From NCBI GenBank assembly GCA_031425195.1, contig JANPIX010000025.1, positions 1 to 46,319 of the forward strand: a stretch of DNA of 46,319 nt. The letters are read 5' to 3'. Below, piece by piece: positions 1 through 5,219 of this stretch. The position numbers and the translations under genes are program-made. The stretch comes from JANPIX01 sp031425195 (GTDB lineage: Bacteria; Pseudomonadota; Alphaproteobacteria; Rhodobacterales; Rhodobacteraceae). The notes beneath the pieces are model-generated. The model made no database searches and was not told the origin of the DNA. It saw only the letters and a list, made by a program, of their open reading frames with translations. Each line of letters begins with the position of its first letter. The first letter of the stretch is position 1.

Positions 1-162
1 GACCGGTTGTTCGGCGACGAGCGTGACCGTGTCTTGGGCCATGCGCTAGTCGTTTTGCGCACGGAACGTGCCCGCGCGGGAGAGGCGGTGTCCGCCCTTG
101 CCGACAGCGTGACAGCCGAAATCAAGGACAAGGCCAGCACCCTGATCGCCGAGCCGCACTGA
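1..162 (+). CDS. C-terminal end of an unidentified protein (5' truncated by window edge)
   Basis: An open frame runs from the first base to a TGA at 160-162 and encodes 53 residues that are rich in Ala, Arg, Asp and Glu and probably helical. Codons have the GC-rich third positions seen in neighbouring genes, and the frame ends just before a good intrinsic terminator at 188, so it is very likely the real end of a gene. I do not recognise the family from this tail, and no motif is visible. Confidence 0.6.
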   Translation, partial: DRLFGDERDRVLGHALVVLRTERARAGEAVSALADSVTAEIKDKASTLIAEPH

Positions 163-187
163 CCATCCCGATCACCTGAATGAAAAC

Positions 188-212
188 GGCCCGCCATTGG
201 CGGGCCTTTTTT
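188..212 (+). terminator. Intrinsic terminator of the upstream partial gene
   Basis: GGCCCGCC (188-195) and GGCGGGCC (199-206) form a perfect 8-bp stem with a 3-nt loop, followed directly by six T residues. It lies 26 bases after the stop of the partial gene at 1-162 and points the same way. Confidence 0.85.
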
Positions 213-269
213 CTTGTATGGCGGGCGTATGTGATCCGTATTTTTTGCGTACATACATATACGAACATG

Positions 270-295
270 AAAAAAGGCCCGCCTGACGGCGGGCC
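270..295 (-). terminator. Intrinsic terminator of the PRC-barrel gene
   Basis: GGCCCGCC (276-283) pairs with GGCGGGCC (288-295). On the minus strand the hairpin is followed by a run of six T, which is the A run at 270-275 on the plus strand. It lies just after the stop of the minus-strand gene ending at 315. The arms are identical to those of the terminator at 188-206. Confidence 0.85.
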
Positions 296-314
296 TTGAT
301 CGGAACAGACAGGA

Positions 315-1379
315 TTACATCGAAGCCGAAGGCAAGGCTTCGAGTTGTTCCTGCGTCATGTTGACATAGGCGCGCAGTGCGTCGCCGTCGATCGCCTTCA
401 TGATCTGCATTTCGTTTACGTTCAGGGCAACCGGCTTTTCGCCGATCCCAAGGAAGCCGCCCACGTCGACGATGGCCTGTGTTGCCATGCCACCGTCATC
501 GACGATCAGTTCCGAGATTTCGCCCAGATCTTCTTCCTGCGGGCCGTAAACGCGCAGACCCTGAAGCTGGTCAGCGGTGACTGTCGCGATGTCGACGGGG
601 GTGTAACCTTCCATCGCCATTGCGCCGCCGGCCGCTGCCGTGCCATCGGTCGTCGCCGTGCTGTCGGTTGCGGCAGCGGTGTCGGTCGATGCGCCTTCAG
701 TCATCGTCGTGTCGGCAGCCGCGCCGTCAGTTGCGGCGGTGGTGTCGGTCGATGCACCTTCGGTCGTGGCAGCCGCGCCGTCAGTTGCAGCAGCCGTGTC
801 CGTCGATGCGCCGTCAGTTGTGGCAGCCGCGCCGTCAGTTGCGGCGGCGGTGTCGGTCGATGCGCCTTCGGTCGTGGTCGTGGTGTCGGTGGCAGCGGTA
901 TCCGTCATCGCCGGATCAGTGGCTGCTGTCGATGTGTCGCCCGTTGTCATCGCATCTGCGCCGGTGCGCATATAGTCAGGTGCACCTTCCAGAGTGGCGC
1001 GATCAGCATTGACCACGATGAAGTAGTCGTTTGCCGCATCAGCCGTCGATCCGTCCGAGACGAACCGCACCTGATCCATGGCTAGGGCAACCTGACGTTC
1101 GCCCATGCCGAGGAAGCCGCCGATATCGACAAGAACAGCGTCGACCGAACCGTCACGCGACAAAATCACGTCGTTGATCTCGCCAATGTCGTTCCAGCCT
1201 TCTTGCACGCCTGCATATTCGTCTGCATCAACGGCAGCTTCGGCAGCATAGACGCGGGTGCCGATCAGATCAGAGGCGGCAATGGCAATCGGGTCCATTT
1301 CGGTACGGAACAGGTCTTGGGCCGAAGCGGCCCCGCCAAGTACCAGGCCGAGCGCTGTGCCAAGCAATAGTCGTTTCAT
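315..1379 (-). CDS. Secreted/periplasmic protein with two PRC-barrel domains and a Thr/Ala repeat linker
   Basis: The 354-residue product begins with a clear signal peptide (MKRLLLGTALG..., cleavage near ASA-QD at about residue 20). Two similar PRC-barrel modules follow. The first is near residues 35-105 and contains VDIGGFLGMGERQVAL. The second is near 275-345 and contains VDVGGFLGIGEKPVAL. They are separated by a low-complexity Thr/Ala/Asp linker built from 18-residue repeats. The start at 1379 is preferred over an upstream in-frame ATG at 1442 because it has a GGAGA ribosome-binding site and puts the signal peptide at the N-terminus. PRC-barrel proteins of this kind are common envelope or stress proteins in Alphaproteobacteria, and their biochemical role is not settled. 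A weak EcfG-like promoter (1433-1457) lies upstream, and a strong terminator follows the gene. Confidence 0.9.
   Translation of the reverse strand: MKRLLLGTALGLVLGGAASAQDLFRTEMDPIAIAASDLIGTRVYAAEAAVDADEYAGVQEGWNDIGEINDVILSRDGSVDAVLVDIGGFLGMGERQVALAMDQVRFVSDGSTADAANDYFIVVNADRATLEGAPDYMRTGADAMTTGDTSTAATDPAMTDTAATDTTTTTEGASTDTAAATDGAAATTDGASTDTAAATDGAAATTEGASTDTTAATDGAAADTTMTEGASTDTAAATDSTATTDGTAAAGGAMAMEGYTPVDIATVTADQLQGLRVYGPQEEDLGEISELIVDDGGMATQAIVDVGGFLGIGEKPVALNVNEMQIMKAIDGDALRAYVNMTQEQLEALPSASM
679..903 (-). repeat. In-gene tandem repeat encoding an 18-residue Thr/Ala unit
   Basis: On the plus strand the motif GTGTC(G/C)GTCGATGC recurs at about 679, 742, 796 and 850, giving spacings of 63, 54 and 54 bases. 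The encoded unit is (D/E)GASTDTAAATDGAAATT with small variations. It forms the flexible linker between the two PRC-barrel domains and is a likely site of copy-number change by slippage. Confidence 0.85.
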
Positions 1380-1432
1380 GATGTTCTCCTTTTCCATCAT
1401 TGGTGACGCTTTGTTTGCGCCCATGACGGGAA

Positions 1433-1457
1433 AACCCTGCAAGCCCTGTAAAGTTCC
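1433..1457 (-). promoter_or_regulatory. Weak EcfG-like promoter for the PRC-barrel gene
   Basis: On the minus strand GGAAC (1457-1453) is followed after 16 bases by GGTT (1436-1433). This is one mismatch from the GGAAC-N16/17-CGTT pattern found at other genes here. It sits about 54 bases before the start codon. The mismatch makes it a tentative call. Confidence 0.4.
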
Positions 1458-1547
1458 GTGACGAAAGCAAAGGATGCCCTGACAAAACCGTGTGATTTCA
1501 AACGGTTCATGTTCGGAAAAAATATGTGAAAAAAGTTTGATCCTGCG

Positions 1548-1572
1548 GGAACCATTGAGCTTTAGCGCCGTT
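1548..1572 (+). promoter_or_regulatory. EcfG-type promoter with no plus-strand gene (antisense to crp/fnr)
   Basis: GGAAC (1548-1552) and CGTT (1569-1572) are separated by 16 bases, a full match to the EcfG -35/-10 pattern. The next clear plus-strand gene starts only at 2502. A transcript from here would run first through a short structured stretch and then antisense through the Crp/Fnr gene (1691-2419). Confidence 0.55.
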
Positions 1573-1574
1573 TA

Positions 1575-1694
1575 TCATCCGACTGGCATACAAGCCCCCC
1601 ACTTGTCGGTCAGTTCACAGACTATCCCTGTCCTGTGACCCTTGCCGTCGTTGACCTTGCCTTTCAGGCATACGTCATCGGCGGCATTTGTCAC
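1575..1694 (-). CDS. Possible 39-residue small protein coupled to the Crp/Fnr gene
   Basis: A GTG at 1694 overlaps the TGA of the Crp/Fnr gene (GTGA) and opens a 39-codon frame ending at 1575. The product is unlike a random reading: its C-terminal half, GHRTGIVCELTDKWGACM, has the flavour of the PilZ-type (D/N)xSxxG strand. It is far too short for a complete PilZ domain. It may be a small accessory protein, a degenerate remnant or chance. Codon use is less GC-biased at third positions than in neighbouring genes. Confidence 0.25.
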   Translation of the reverse strand: MTNAADDVCLKGKVNDGKGHRTGIVCELTDKWGACMPVG

Positions 1695-2419
1695 ATGAGG
1701 GGGCGCTTTTCGAGCGGTTCGGGGGCCGAGCCCGCGTATTCGGCCAGAAGGGCCCTGCTGGGTATGGTCAGCCGCCCGTTGCTCCACATGGCCAGACCCT
1801 TCTGTCGCAGATACATCAGGGTCTTGTTGGTGTGGACAAGTGACAGGCCCAGTGCATCGGCGATGTCTTGCTGGCGAAAGGCGAGCGGAACACTTCCCCC
1901 GCGATCAAGCCCCACGGCACGCAGGCGGTGATGGATGCGCAGCAACGCCCATGCAATGCGCTGCCCGGCGCGAAGTTGCCCCATTACGGCAAGCGTTTCC
2001 CCCAGAAAATGTTCTTCAACCGCGGCGATCCATGTCAGATCATAGGCACGCGCCGGATGTGACTTGAACATGTTCCAAAGATCAGACCGGTTGAAAACGC
2101 ACAAGACCATGGGCATGCTTGATTCCACCGAATGTTTCATTTCGCCCATGATGCCGGCCTGCAGGCCGATGAAATCGCCGGGGAACAGGAAATTGATGAC
2201 CTGCCGCTGACCATCCTCCAGTGTCTTGTAACGGGTGCCCATGCCGGACAGGACGGTAAACACCTGCGGGCTGTTCGACCCTTCCATCAGCACTGTCGTG
2301 CCAGCGTCGACTGTCAGTTCCCCCACCTTGAAGCCGCGCATGAAGGCAAGTTCGTCTGCCGTCATGGGTATGAAATACTCGCATCGCCGCAGCGGGCAGT
2401 CATCACAGGGGACGGGCAA
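1691..2419 (-). CDS. Crp/Fnr-family transcriptional regulator with FNR-like cysteines
   Basis: The 242-residue protein has an N-terminal cyclic-nucleotide-binding-type beta roll (about residues 20-130), a dimerisation helix, and a C-terminal winged helix-turn-helix (about 175-225, DIADALGLSLVHTNKTLMYL). Four cysteines sit at 5, 8, 13 and 107. The first-to-last distance of 102 residues equals that of E. coli FNR (20 to 122), so an oxygen-sensitive Fe-S cluster is plausible. The recognition helix reads HTNK where FNR has E-xx-SR, so the DNA target is probably not the classical FNR box. The start is a TTG at 2419 with AGGAG 9 bases upstream, and an in-frame TAG five codons upstream excludes a longer form. 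It is divergent from the pseudo-receiver gene at 2502. Confidence 0.88.
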   Translation of the reverse strand: MPVPCDDCPLRRCEYFIPMTADELAFMRGFKVGELTVDAGTTVLMEGSNSPQVFTVLSGMGTRYKTLEDGQRQVINFLFPGDFIGLQAGIMGEMKHSVESSMPMVLCVFNRSDLWNMFKSHPARAYDLTWIAAVEEHFLGETLAVMGQLRAGQRIAWALLRIHHRLRAVGLDRGGSVPLAFRQQDIADALGLSLVHTNKTLMYLRQKGLAMWSNGRLTIPSRALLAEYAGSAPEPLEKRPLM

Positions 2420-2501
2420 ATTCGTAGGCTCCTATGTCACAGTTTAATGCGGGCGCAGCCGAACACCTACATAGTTTCCTTCGGTTCAGAAGGAACAGTT
2501 G

Positions 2502-2876
2502 ATGGATAACGCCGAAGTAACGGTTGCGAAGCCGATCTTCGTATTGGTGATACGTGAGGTTCTGGTGGCACAGGACATTGCAATGGTCATTCGCGATTTG
2601 CAACCAGATGCGGAGATCGTCATGGCGCGGACACTTGACGATGCTGCGCGGGGCATCCCCGAGGGCAGGGTGGTTTCGGCGTTTGTGCAGATGCGCCCTG
2701 CCGCGTTTCAGCAATCGTTGTTGGCGCAAAGGGCGATGGCTGACGGGGCGAAGATCATGCTGGTGGATCAGGATGACGCGGCCCTCGCGGCTTTGCCCTG
2801 CGCCAAGGTGCTGCGATTTCCGTTCACGCGGGATGATGTTGCCAACCTGCTTTTGGATATCCGGGCCTGTGCCTGA
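2502..2876 (+). CDS. Small degenerate receiver-like (pseudo-receiver) protein
   Basis: The 124-residue protein follows the beta/alpha pattern of a response-regulator receiver: a first strand PIFVLVIREVLVAQDIAMVI, a central strand, KIMLVDQDD, and a final RFPFTRDDV that resembles the usual KPFTPDDL. The acidic pair and the phosphorylatable aspartate of true receivers are not recognisable, and the conserved lysine is replaced by RF. Phosphorylation-independent signalling is therefore likely if the fold call is right. ATG 2502 is chosen over a TTG at 2499 because AGGAA (2491-2495) is well spaced. It is transcribed divergently from the Crp/Fnr gene across about 80 bases, which suggests a functional pairing. 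Its target is unknown. Confidence 0.75.
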   Translation: MDNAEVTVAKPIFVLVIREVLVAQDIAMVIRDLQPDAEIVMARTLDDAARGIPEGRVVSAFVQMRPAAFQQSLLAQRAMADGAKIMLVDQDDAALAALPCAKVLRFPFTRDDVANLLLDIRACA

Positions 2877-2880
2877 CAAC

Positions 2881-2907
2881 GGCCCCCGGACATGTGATCC
2901 GGGAGCC
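2881..2907. terminator. Hairpin between convergent genes
   Basis: GGCCCCCGGA (2881-2890) pairs with TCCGGGAGCC (2898-2907) with one mismatch, which becomes a G-U wobble in the minus-strand RNA. It lies between the plus-strand gene ending at 2876 and the minus-strand gene ending at 2926. Neither side has a good T run, so it is a weak or bidirectional terminator. Confidence 0.5.
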
Positions 2908-2925
2908 ATCTGTGTATCGAAGTGC

Positions 2926-3414
2926 TTACTTGAGACGGTCGACGACGCCCTGCGCAAAGGCGCCGATCATCGCATCATAGTAGACGCGGCTGTCGGCGGG
3001 CAGGCTGACGACATCGACATCGGCGGGGATCAGTGCCTTGGCGGCGTTTACATCAACGCTCAGGTCATAGCCGTCAAAGCGGGTGTTGTCGGTTGCATGG
3101 GTCTGTACGACGTTGCCCACAAGGAACGTATCGGCAAGGCCCAGTTTGTCGGTAAACCCGTTGGACAGGGACACTTCTTCCAGGTCGATCTTGATGTCGA
3201 CACCATCATCCGCGATCTGGTCGGACACCAGGCCGACAATGGCGTTTTCCAGATCGTCGGCGATCGTCGTCCAATAGGCCGCGGCGGCCGGGTTTTCGAT
3301 GGCAGCAATATCGACATCAACCTCGACACTTTTGACTGTCGGTGTGGTGGCGGCAAAAGCGCCCGTGGACAATGTCAGAGCGGCGATGCCGCCAATGGCA
3401 AGGGTGCGAAACAT
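2926..3414 (-). CDS. Secreted protein of unknown function under an EcfG-type promoter
   Basis: The 162-residue protein starts with a signal peptide (MFRTLAIGGIAALTLSTGAFA, cleavage near residue 21). The mature part is acidic, has alternating Val/Asp strands (KSVEVDVDIAAIENP, VDIKIDLEEVSL, YDLSVDVNAAKAL), and contains no cysteine. I do not recognise a named family. A perfect GGAAC-N16-CGTT promoter lies 56 bases upstream of the start, so it is predicted to be part of the general stress regulon. It probably acts in the periplasm or outside the cell. Confidence 0.8.
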   Translation of the reverse strand: MFRTLAIGGIAALTLSTGAFAATTPTVKSVEVDVDIAAIENPAAAAYWTTIADDLENAIVGLVSDQIADDGVDIKIDLEEVSLSNGFTDKLGLADTFLVGNVVQTHATDNTRFDGYDLSVDVNAAKALIPADVDVVSLPADSRVYYDAMIGAFAQGVVDRLK

Positions 3415-3469
3415 AAGGAAGCTCCATCTGTAATGAACGCGCGGAACAATTCCGCGTTAACAGACCGAA

Positions 3470-3494
3470 AACGCGCCGGGCTTGTTCGGGTTCC
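3470..3494 (-). promoter_or_regulatory. EcfG-type promoter for the secreted protein gene
   Basis: On the minus strand GGAAC (3494-3490) is followed by 16 bases and CGTT (3473-3470). The spacing and both boxes match the pattern expected for EcfG-type sigma factors. The start codon of the secreted protein gene lies 56 bases downstream. Confidence 0.75.
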
Positions 3495-3511
3495 CGAATT
3501 TGGCAGCCGCG

Positions 3512-3546
3512 AAAAGAAACACCCCCGTGGCTGGACCAAGGGGGTG
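3512..3546 (-). terminator. Intrinsic terminator of phyR
   Basis: CACCCCC (3520-3526) pairs with GGGGGTG (3540-3546), and the inner TGG/CCA may extend the stem. On the minus strand the hairpin is followed by GTTTCTTTTC. It lies 20 bases after the phyR stop codon. Confidence 0.7.
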
Positions 3547-3566
3547 CGTGCCGGGTGGGCCTGCGA

Positions 3567-4376
3567 TCAGGCGCGCAGGGTTTCCGTGCTGGCGAAGAAC
3601 ATCGCCTGGGACACGGCAGAGCGGACCTGTTCTTCGGCATAGGGTTTGGTGATCAGAAAGGCGGGTTCGGGCCGCACACCGGTGAGCAGCCGTTCCGGAA
3701 AGGCGGTGATGAAGATCACCGGGATATCGGGGACGATTTTGAGAATGTCATTCACGGCGTCGATGCCCGAAGATCTGTCGGCCAGTTGAATGTCGGCCAG
3801 AATAAGATCGGGCCGTTCGCGGTTTGCAAGATCCACCGCCTCGGTCCGGGTGGCGGCGATGCCGGTCACCTCGTGCCCCATTTCGCGCACGATGGCGGCG
3901 ATATCCATGGAGATGATTGCCTCGTCCTCGATGATCATCACGCGGCCTGATACCGAATTCTGCATTTCCTTGACGGCGGCGTTAATCAGGAACCGGACGT
4001 CGCTGTTGTCGGATTGCATGATCTGGGCGATTTCGGTTTCGGTGAACCCTTCGATGGAGTGCAACAAAAGCGCTTCGCGGCTGTTGGGGGTGAGGTTGAG
4101 CATGTGTTCCTGCGCCACGGCGGAAAACCTTGTGTCGGGTTCGCCGATGGGCGCGCCGGCACTGGACCAGACGACGTGAAAGGCGTGGAACAGGCCGACC
4201 TTGGGATCAAGTTCGCCGGAAAGGACGGAACTGTCTTCAAGGATCGCTTCGAGCGTGGCTGCTGCGAAATTGTCTCCCGTCCCTTGGCTTCCGGTCAGTG
4301 CGCGCGCATATCGCCGCAGATATGGCAGGTTGTGGCTGATCAATGTTACCGGATCCGGCAGAACGTCACCTTGCAT
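3567..4376 (-). CDS. phyR: PhyR general stress response regulator (sigma-like domain plus receiver)
   Basis: The 269-residue protein combines an N-terminal ECF sigma-like domain (about 5-140), including a sigma-4-like stretch NLTPNSREALLLHSIEGFT, with a C-terminal receiver (about 145-265). The receiver has the acidic cluster E150-D151-E152, the phospho-acceptor D195 (LILADIQLAD), T224 and K244. This reversed domain order is diagnostic of PhyR. In the known pathway phosphorylated PhyR mimics the sigma factor, sequesters NepR and frees EcfG. ATG 4376 has GGAG upstream; an in-frame ATG at 4412 is less likely. It is divergent from nepR-ecfG and has its own EcfG-type promoter, which implies positive autoregulation. 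Confidence 0.96.
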   Translation of the reverse strand: MQGDVLPDPVTLISHNLPYLRRYARALTGSQGTGDNFAAATLEAILEDSSVLSGELDPKVGLFHAFHVVWSSAGAPIGEPDTRFSAVAQEHMLNLTPNSREALLLHSIEGFTETEIAQIMQSDNSDVRFLINAAVKEMQNSVSGRVMIIEDEAIISMDIAAIVREMGHEVTGIAATRTEAVDLANRERPDLILADIQLADRSSGIDAVNDILKIVPDIPVIFITAFPERLLTGVRPEPAFLITKPYAEEQVRSAVSQAMFFASTETLRA

Positions 4377-4404
4377 ACTTTTTTCTCCATGGAGCGTTTT
4401 TACG

Positions 4405-4430
4405 GGAACCAAACGTCTTGGTGGCGCGTT
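4405..4430 (+). promoter_or_regulatory. EcfG-type promoter for nepR-ecfG-kinase operon
   Basis: GGAAC (4405-4409) and CGTT (4427-4430) are separated by 17 bases. It overlaps the minus-strand phyR promoter almost completely. Confidence 0.82.
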
Positions 4431-4437
4431 CGGTTCC
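4412..4437 (-). promoter_or_regulatory. EcfG-type promoter for phyR, overlapping the nepR promoter
   Basis: On the minus strand GGAAC (4437-4433) is followed by 17 bases and CGTT (4415-4412). Each promoter's -10 lies inside the other's footprint, and the two arms (GGAACC-A-AACG and CGTT-C-GGTTCC) form an inverted repeat. Confidence 0.82.
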
Positions 4438-4466
4438 GTGTTAATGAGCTTGGATCATAAAAAAAG

Positions 4467-4652
4467 ATGTACACAGGCATGGCTGATAGCAATCCAAAAT
4501 CAACGATAAAGCATCAGATCGACGAGAATTTGAAGCGGATCTACGATGAAACGTTGAAAGAGCAGATCCCTGACAGGCTGACTCAGCTTTTGGAGCAGCT
4601 GCGCAAGAAGGCGGGTGGCGCGATTGTCACCGATGATAAGGACCAGTCGTGA
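4467..4652 (+). CDS. nepR: NepR anti-sigma factor
   Basis: The protein has 61 residues, or 57 from the alternative ATG at 4479. It carries the NepR signature: a first helix IDENLKRIYDETLKEQ and a second helix IPDRLTQLLEQLRKK. NepR proteins are short cytoplasmic anti-sigma factors that bind EcfG and switch to phosphorylated PhyR under stress. Its stop codon overlaps the ecfG start (TGATG), so the two are translationally coupled, which should keep inhibitor and sigma factor in step. Neither candidate start has a strong ribosome-binding site; the upstream one has GGAT at a workable distance. Confidence 0.93.
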   Translation: MYTGMADSNPKSTIKHQIDENLKRIYDETLKEQIPDRLTQLLEQLRKKAGGAIVTDDKDQS

Positions 4653-5218
4653 TGGCAGGGCCGACCGGGGACCCGCGTGACGATCTTGTCGGACATCTGC
4701 CGCCGCTTCGCGCTTTCGCGATGAGTTTGACGCGGAATCGCGCTTCTGCAGATGATCTGGTGCAGGATACCATCGTCAAGGCGTGGTCAAACATCGACAA
4801 GTTCACTGCAGGGACGAACCTGCAGGCGTGGTTGTTCACCATTCTGCGCAATACCTATTATTCGTCGATCCGCAAGCGGCGGCGCGAGGTGGCAGACCCG
4901 GACGGGATACATGCGCAAAGCCTGTTTGTGCGGCCCGAACATGACGGCAGGCTTGCCTACGGCGATTTTCAGCGGGCGTTTGACCAGCTTTCGCCAGAGC
5001 ACCGCGAAGTGCTGACGCTTGTCGGGGCATCTGGGTTTTCCTGCGAAGAAGCGGCGAGCATGATGAATGTGGCCGTGGGCACCGTCAAAAGCCGCACCAG
5101 CCGCGCGCGAAAACGTTTGTCGGAATTGATGGGGTTGGCCGAGGGGGAAGACGTGTTTTCAGGGGTTGATCAGGCGACAATGGCGGTGATGGGCAGATCG
5201 GGAATGCAGGCGGCATGA
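4652..5218 (+). CDS. ecfG: EcfG-family (ECF15) RNA polymerase sigma factor
   Basis: The 188-residue protein has sigma region 2 near residues 15-85, with the EcfG hallmark stretches DDLVQDTIVKAW and AGTNLQAWLFTILRNTYY. Region 4 is near 110-160 (LSPEHREVLTLVGASGFSCEE and the helix-turn-helix AVGTVKSRTSRARKRL). It directs RNA polymerase to GGAAC/CGTT promoters of the alphaproteobacterial general stress response. ATG 4652 overlaps the nepR stop. The histidine kinase gene starts 1 base after the ecfG stop. Several promoters of the matching type occur within 4 kb on either side. Confidence 0.95.
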   Translation: MAGPTGDPRDDLVGHLPPLRAFAMSLTRNRASADDLVQDTIVKAWSNIDKFTAGTNLQAWLFTILRNTYYSSIRKRRREVADPDGIHAQSLFVRPEHDGRLAYGDFQRAFDQLSPEHREVLTLVGASGFSCEEAASMMNVAVGTVKSRTSRARKRLSELMGLAEGEDVFSGVDQATMAVMGRSGMQAA

Positions 5219-5219
5219 G

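Noticed and set aside
679..903. Possible CRISPR array from evenly spaced repeats
   Set aside because: The repeats are contiguous, in-frame coding units with no unique spacers, inside a clear protein gene.
345..1085. Plus-strand ORFs of 246, 130 and 111 residues across the PRC-barrel repeat
   Set aside because: They are antisense readings of the Thr/Ala repeat and show Cys/Arg/Ser-rich low-complexity sequence with no ribosome-binding site.
3443..3458. GGAAC followed by CGTT on the plus strand
   Set aside because: The spacing is only 7 bases, too short for an EcfG-type promoter; the minus-strand pair at 3470-3494 has the right spacing.
2554..3642. Plus-strand 362-residue ORF
   Set aside because: It overlaps three real genes on both strands, and its translation is arginine/tryptophan-rich shadow sequence.
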